This document shows, one piece after another, positions 4,864 through 6,588 of a DNA stretch of 6,588 bases. The notes below the pieces were generated by a model. That model searched no databases. It was not told the DNA's origin and saw only the letters and a list, made by a program, of their open reading frames with translations. The position numbers and the translations under genes are program-made. This DNA comes from Candidatus Woesearchaeota archaeon (lineage in GTDB: Archaea; Nanoarchaeota; Nanoarchaeia; Woesearchaeales; JAGVZT01). Each line of letters starts with the position of its first letter. The stretch's first letter is position 1. The stretch is from the NCBI GenBank assembly GCA_017608295.1, contig JAFCGF010000079.1, positions 1 to 6,588 on the forward strand, read 5' to 3'.

Positions 4864-6588
4864 TTAATCGTTGTTCTCCAGATAGATGCGGAACAACTCA
4901 AAAAAAGTCGGTGCATCAAGCAGCTCTATCTTCGGGTTTTCATTTCTGATTTCGTCGTAGGTCTTCACGTACCAGGCAGGAGCCTTAAGAATATTGCGAA
5001 ACCAGTGAAAAGGCGGATGCCCCTCTCGCCGACGCGCAGCAATGCGTGAGAGCACGTGGCCTGCGGCATCGCGAGGATTGCCCTCGTTGACATCGTGATC
5101 AAATCTCATAATCGGCATATTTTTATACAGCCTCGCAGCAGGCCCGGCAGTAGGGATGATCCCATTGGGGCTGAAGGAAGCATAGCAATCCAGGCCGGCC
5201 CGGTTCAATGGAGGACCGTTACCATAGATGATAAATCCTGTGATGCTCAGGCCCCAGCGGTCATAGTATTTTTTGCAATGTCGGGCCCAGGCATCCAAAC
5301 CGCTTGGCAGGTTTGATATTCCTCGCGGCTCCTGGAGCATTCCGGGCTCGCAGTAGCCGGCGCCGTTGTCAGCCGAGGCGAAATAATCATTTTTCGTAGC
5401 GGTCCTGCGCATATAATCCATCGCCATCGGTGCCCTGCGGTCGAGGACCGGACTGATACACCACATCATCGGTATCTTTCCCCGTGCCGGGTCGTCCCAG
5501 ATATCCATTGTCCTCTGATATACCCACGCAGCACAATCATAATCACCGACGTAGAAAATCAGAAACTGGCGACCGTCAAAATTGACCCGGCCGTCACTGG
5601 TAAGGTATCCGCGGCTGCGAAGCTGGTCACGAGTCACCCAGTGCTGTGGATATTTGGTTTTCAATGGGAAATGCGCGAAGAATGAAGCGTTCGCCATAGC
5701 CCCGTAACTTATTGCATCGGCGTCCATAAAGCCGTTATAAGCACTGATGACTTTGCCATATTCCCACTCCGTCGGTACTGGGTCGTGGCTGCCGCCTGCT
5801 CCGCGATGGCTGGTGTACTTGTAAGCCCAGGGAACAAAGCCGCCTATATGAATCATATTCTCTTTTCCACCATGTTTGTAGGCGCTTAGCAACATCGCCT
5901 TTAACGTCTCAAGGTCTGTACCCATCTTCTGTGCCGGGTCATCTATGGGGGCTTCATCGGCCCAGACGTGGAGATCGAAGAAGAAGGCCTTTTTGCTGAT
6001 AAAAAAGTCATGGTTTGTCAGACAGTGGTGGTTTAATACGGTGTTACGCGGCTTCCGGATCCAGTACTGGTCAAGATAATATGCACCATAGGAACCATCA
6101 CACTTGCCTGTATCCATATATCGTTTCTTTGCCCACAGGTACGCATCACACTTTGCAGAACCGGTGGATAGCTGGTTGGTGCCTGGAATTCGACCCTTGC
6201 CCGTGAATAATGAACTGCCATCCGGATTGACCAATCGGCATTTGACTGGCAGTTTCAGGCCGCCGGCAACTATACGCGTGTACAGACTCTCGGGCGAGCT
6301 ATCATACCGAATTGGCAAAAGTCCATCGGCTCCTGCCACCATCGAGGCCACATTGCTCGTAGCCGCCACAGCCGGGTCATAAACGACGACACCTCGAATT
6401 TGCCTGCGGTAGGTTCGGACAAGCTCTGCGATATCGGTCACGGTTTCTTTCTCTCGGCCGTGAAGCCACTGACCCGGTTCGGCGAGTTGTTCAAACCAGT
6501 AGTCATCAACGTTTCTTCTGCCCCGCTGGGAGTCGACAAATCTGATATAAAGCGATGGAACATCTCGATTGACAAGGCCCTGCAGAGC
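4864..6588 (-). CDS. GxGYxYP-family putative glycoside hydrolase, N-terminus outside window
   Basis: 574 residues are visible. The frame is open to the right edge: the 49 codons before the GTG at 6439-6441 read ALQGLVNRDVPSLYIRFVDS and on to QWLHGREKET, typical of the GxGYxYP N-terminal domain, so that GTG is not the start. The C-terminal domain covers most of the rest, with aromatic- and Asp-rich segments (DLHVWADEAPIDDP, FVPWAYKYTSHRG, YVGDYDCAAWVYQRTMDIWD) and the name-giving motif as GAGYCEP (codons 5344-5364), preceded by YFASADN. Canonical members have Tyr where this one has Glu. The family is usually secreted and sits near carbohydrate-degrading genes in Planctomycetota and Bacteroidota; the enzymatic reaction is not established. 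Any signal peptide would lie outside the window. The stop is TAA at 4864-4866. It faces the 4394 gene, so the two units converge. Confidence 0.9.
   Translation of the reverse strand, partial: ALQGLVNRDVPSLYIRFVDSQRGRRNVDDYWFEQLAEPGQWLHGREKETVTDIAELVRTYRRQIRGVVVYDPAVAATSNVASMVAGADGLLPIRYDSSPESLYTRIVAGGLKLPVKCRLVNPDGSSLFTGKGRIPGTNQLSTGSAKCDAYLWAKKRYMDTGKCDGSYGAYYLDQYWIRKPRNTVLNHHCLTNHDFFISKKAFFFDLHVWADEAPIDDPAQKMGTDLETLKAMLLSAYKHGGKENMIHIGGFVPWAYKYTSHRGAGGSHDPVPTEWEYGKVISAYNGFMDADAISYGAMANASFFAHFPLKTKYPQHWVTRDQLRSRGYLTSDGRVNFDGRQFLIFYVGDYDCAAWVYQRTMDIWDDPARGKIPMMWCISPVLDRRAPMAMDYMRRTATKNDYFASADNGAGYCEPGMLQEPRGISNLPSGLDAWARHCKKYYDRWGLSITGFIIYGNGPPLNRAGLDCYASFSPNGIIPTAGPAARLYKNMPIMRFDHDVNEGNPRDAAGHVLSRIAARRREGHPPFHWFRNILKAPAWYVKTYDEIRNENPKIELLDAPTFFELFRIYLENND

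Noticed and set aside
1..6588. CRISPR array, tRNA or rRNA genes
   Set aside because: No regularly spaced repeats with unique spacers, no cloverleaf with a TTCGANNC-type loop and CCA end, and no conserved rRNA segments were noticed on either strand.

Overview
This is bacterial DNA. Shine-Dalgarno sites, sigma70-type promoters and an IS256-type transposase are all present, but nothing fixes the taxon. The last gene (GxGYxYP family) is of a kind common in Planctomycetota and other PVC bacteria and in Bacteroidota, and its sequence is more GC-rich than the middle of the window. The rest is a mosaic: a degraded insertion sequence, small orphan genes, truncated gene copies and gene-poor AT-rich stretches. 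This fits an accessory, decaying region of a chromosome (or a contig from a metagenome) rather than a conserved operon.

Layout. 1-737: 3' part of an IS256/mutator-family transposase, entering from the left edge, broken by one frameshift and carrying an exact 75-bp in-frame tandem duplication near its end; the likely right end of the element follows at about 750-792. 771-1166 and 1244-1561 (minus): two unrecognised small genes, possibly co-transcribed; the stop codon of the first lies inside the presumed IS end. 1610-1637: a consensus promoter (TTGACA, 16 bp, TATAAT) reading right into 1680-2105, a small soluble protein of the widespread 'MGxTHYW' uncharacterised family. 2106-2224 holds two possible micro-ORFs. 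2225-3109 encodes a protein whose C-terminal half looks like a helix-hairpin-helix DNA glycosylase-type fold.

3110-3570 has no intact gene. It contains a diverged copy of the 5' end of the next gene (3150-3219 matches 3555-3624, offset exactly 405 bp) and an unrecognised broken ORF. 3571-3897 is the N-terminal half of a YgjP/DUF45-type metallopeptidase that has lost its catalytic half. 4017-4045 is a second strong promoter (extended -10), driving a 92-residue coiled-coil protein (4135-4413) that overlaps a small exported protein (4394-4528). The reading frame of that small gene continues past an in-frame TAA to 4597. A weak hairpin follows, then an AT-rich gap with only a doubtful minus-strand ORF.

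4864-6588 (minus): GxGYxYP-family putative glycoside hydrolase. Its frame is open to the right edge, so the N-terminus is outside the window; the often-assigned GTG at 6439-6441 is not the true start.

I see no coherent multi-gene system that I could defend as new. The most informative items are the two-copy decayed DUF45 5' region with a possible leaderless promoter, the interrupted small exported gene behind a strong promoter, and the unrecognised HhH protein next to the MGxTHYW gene.
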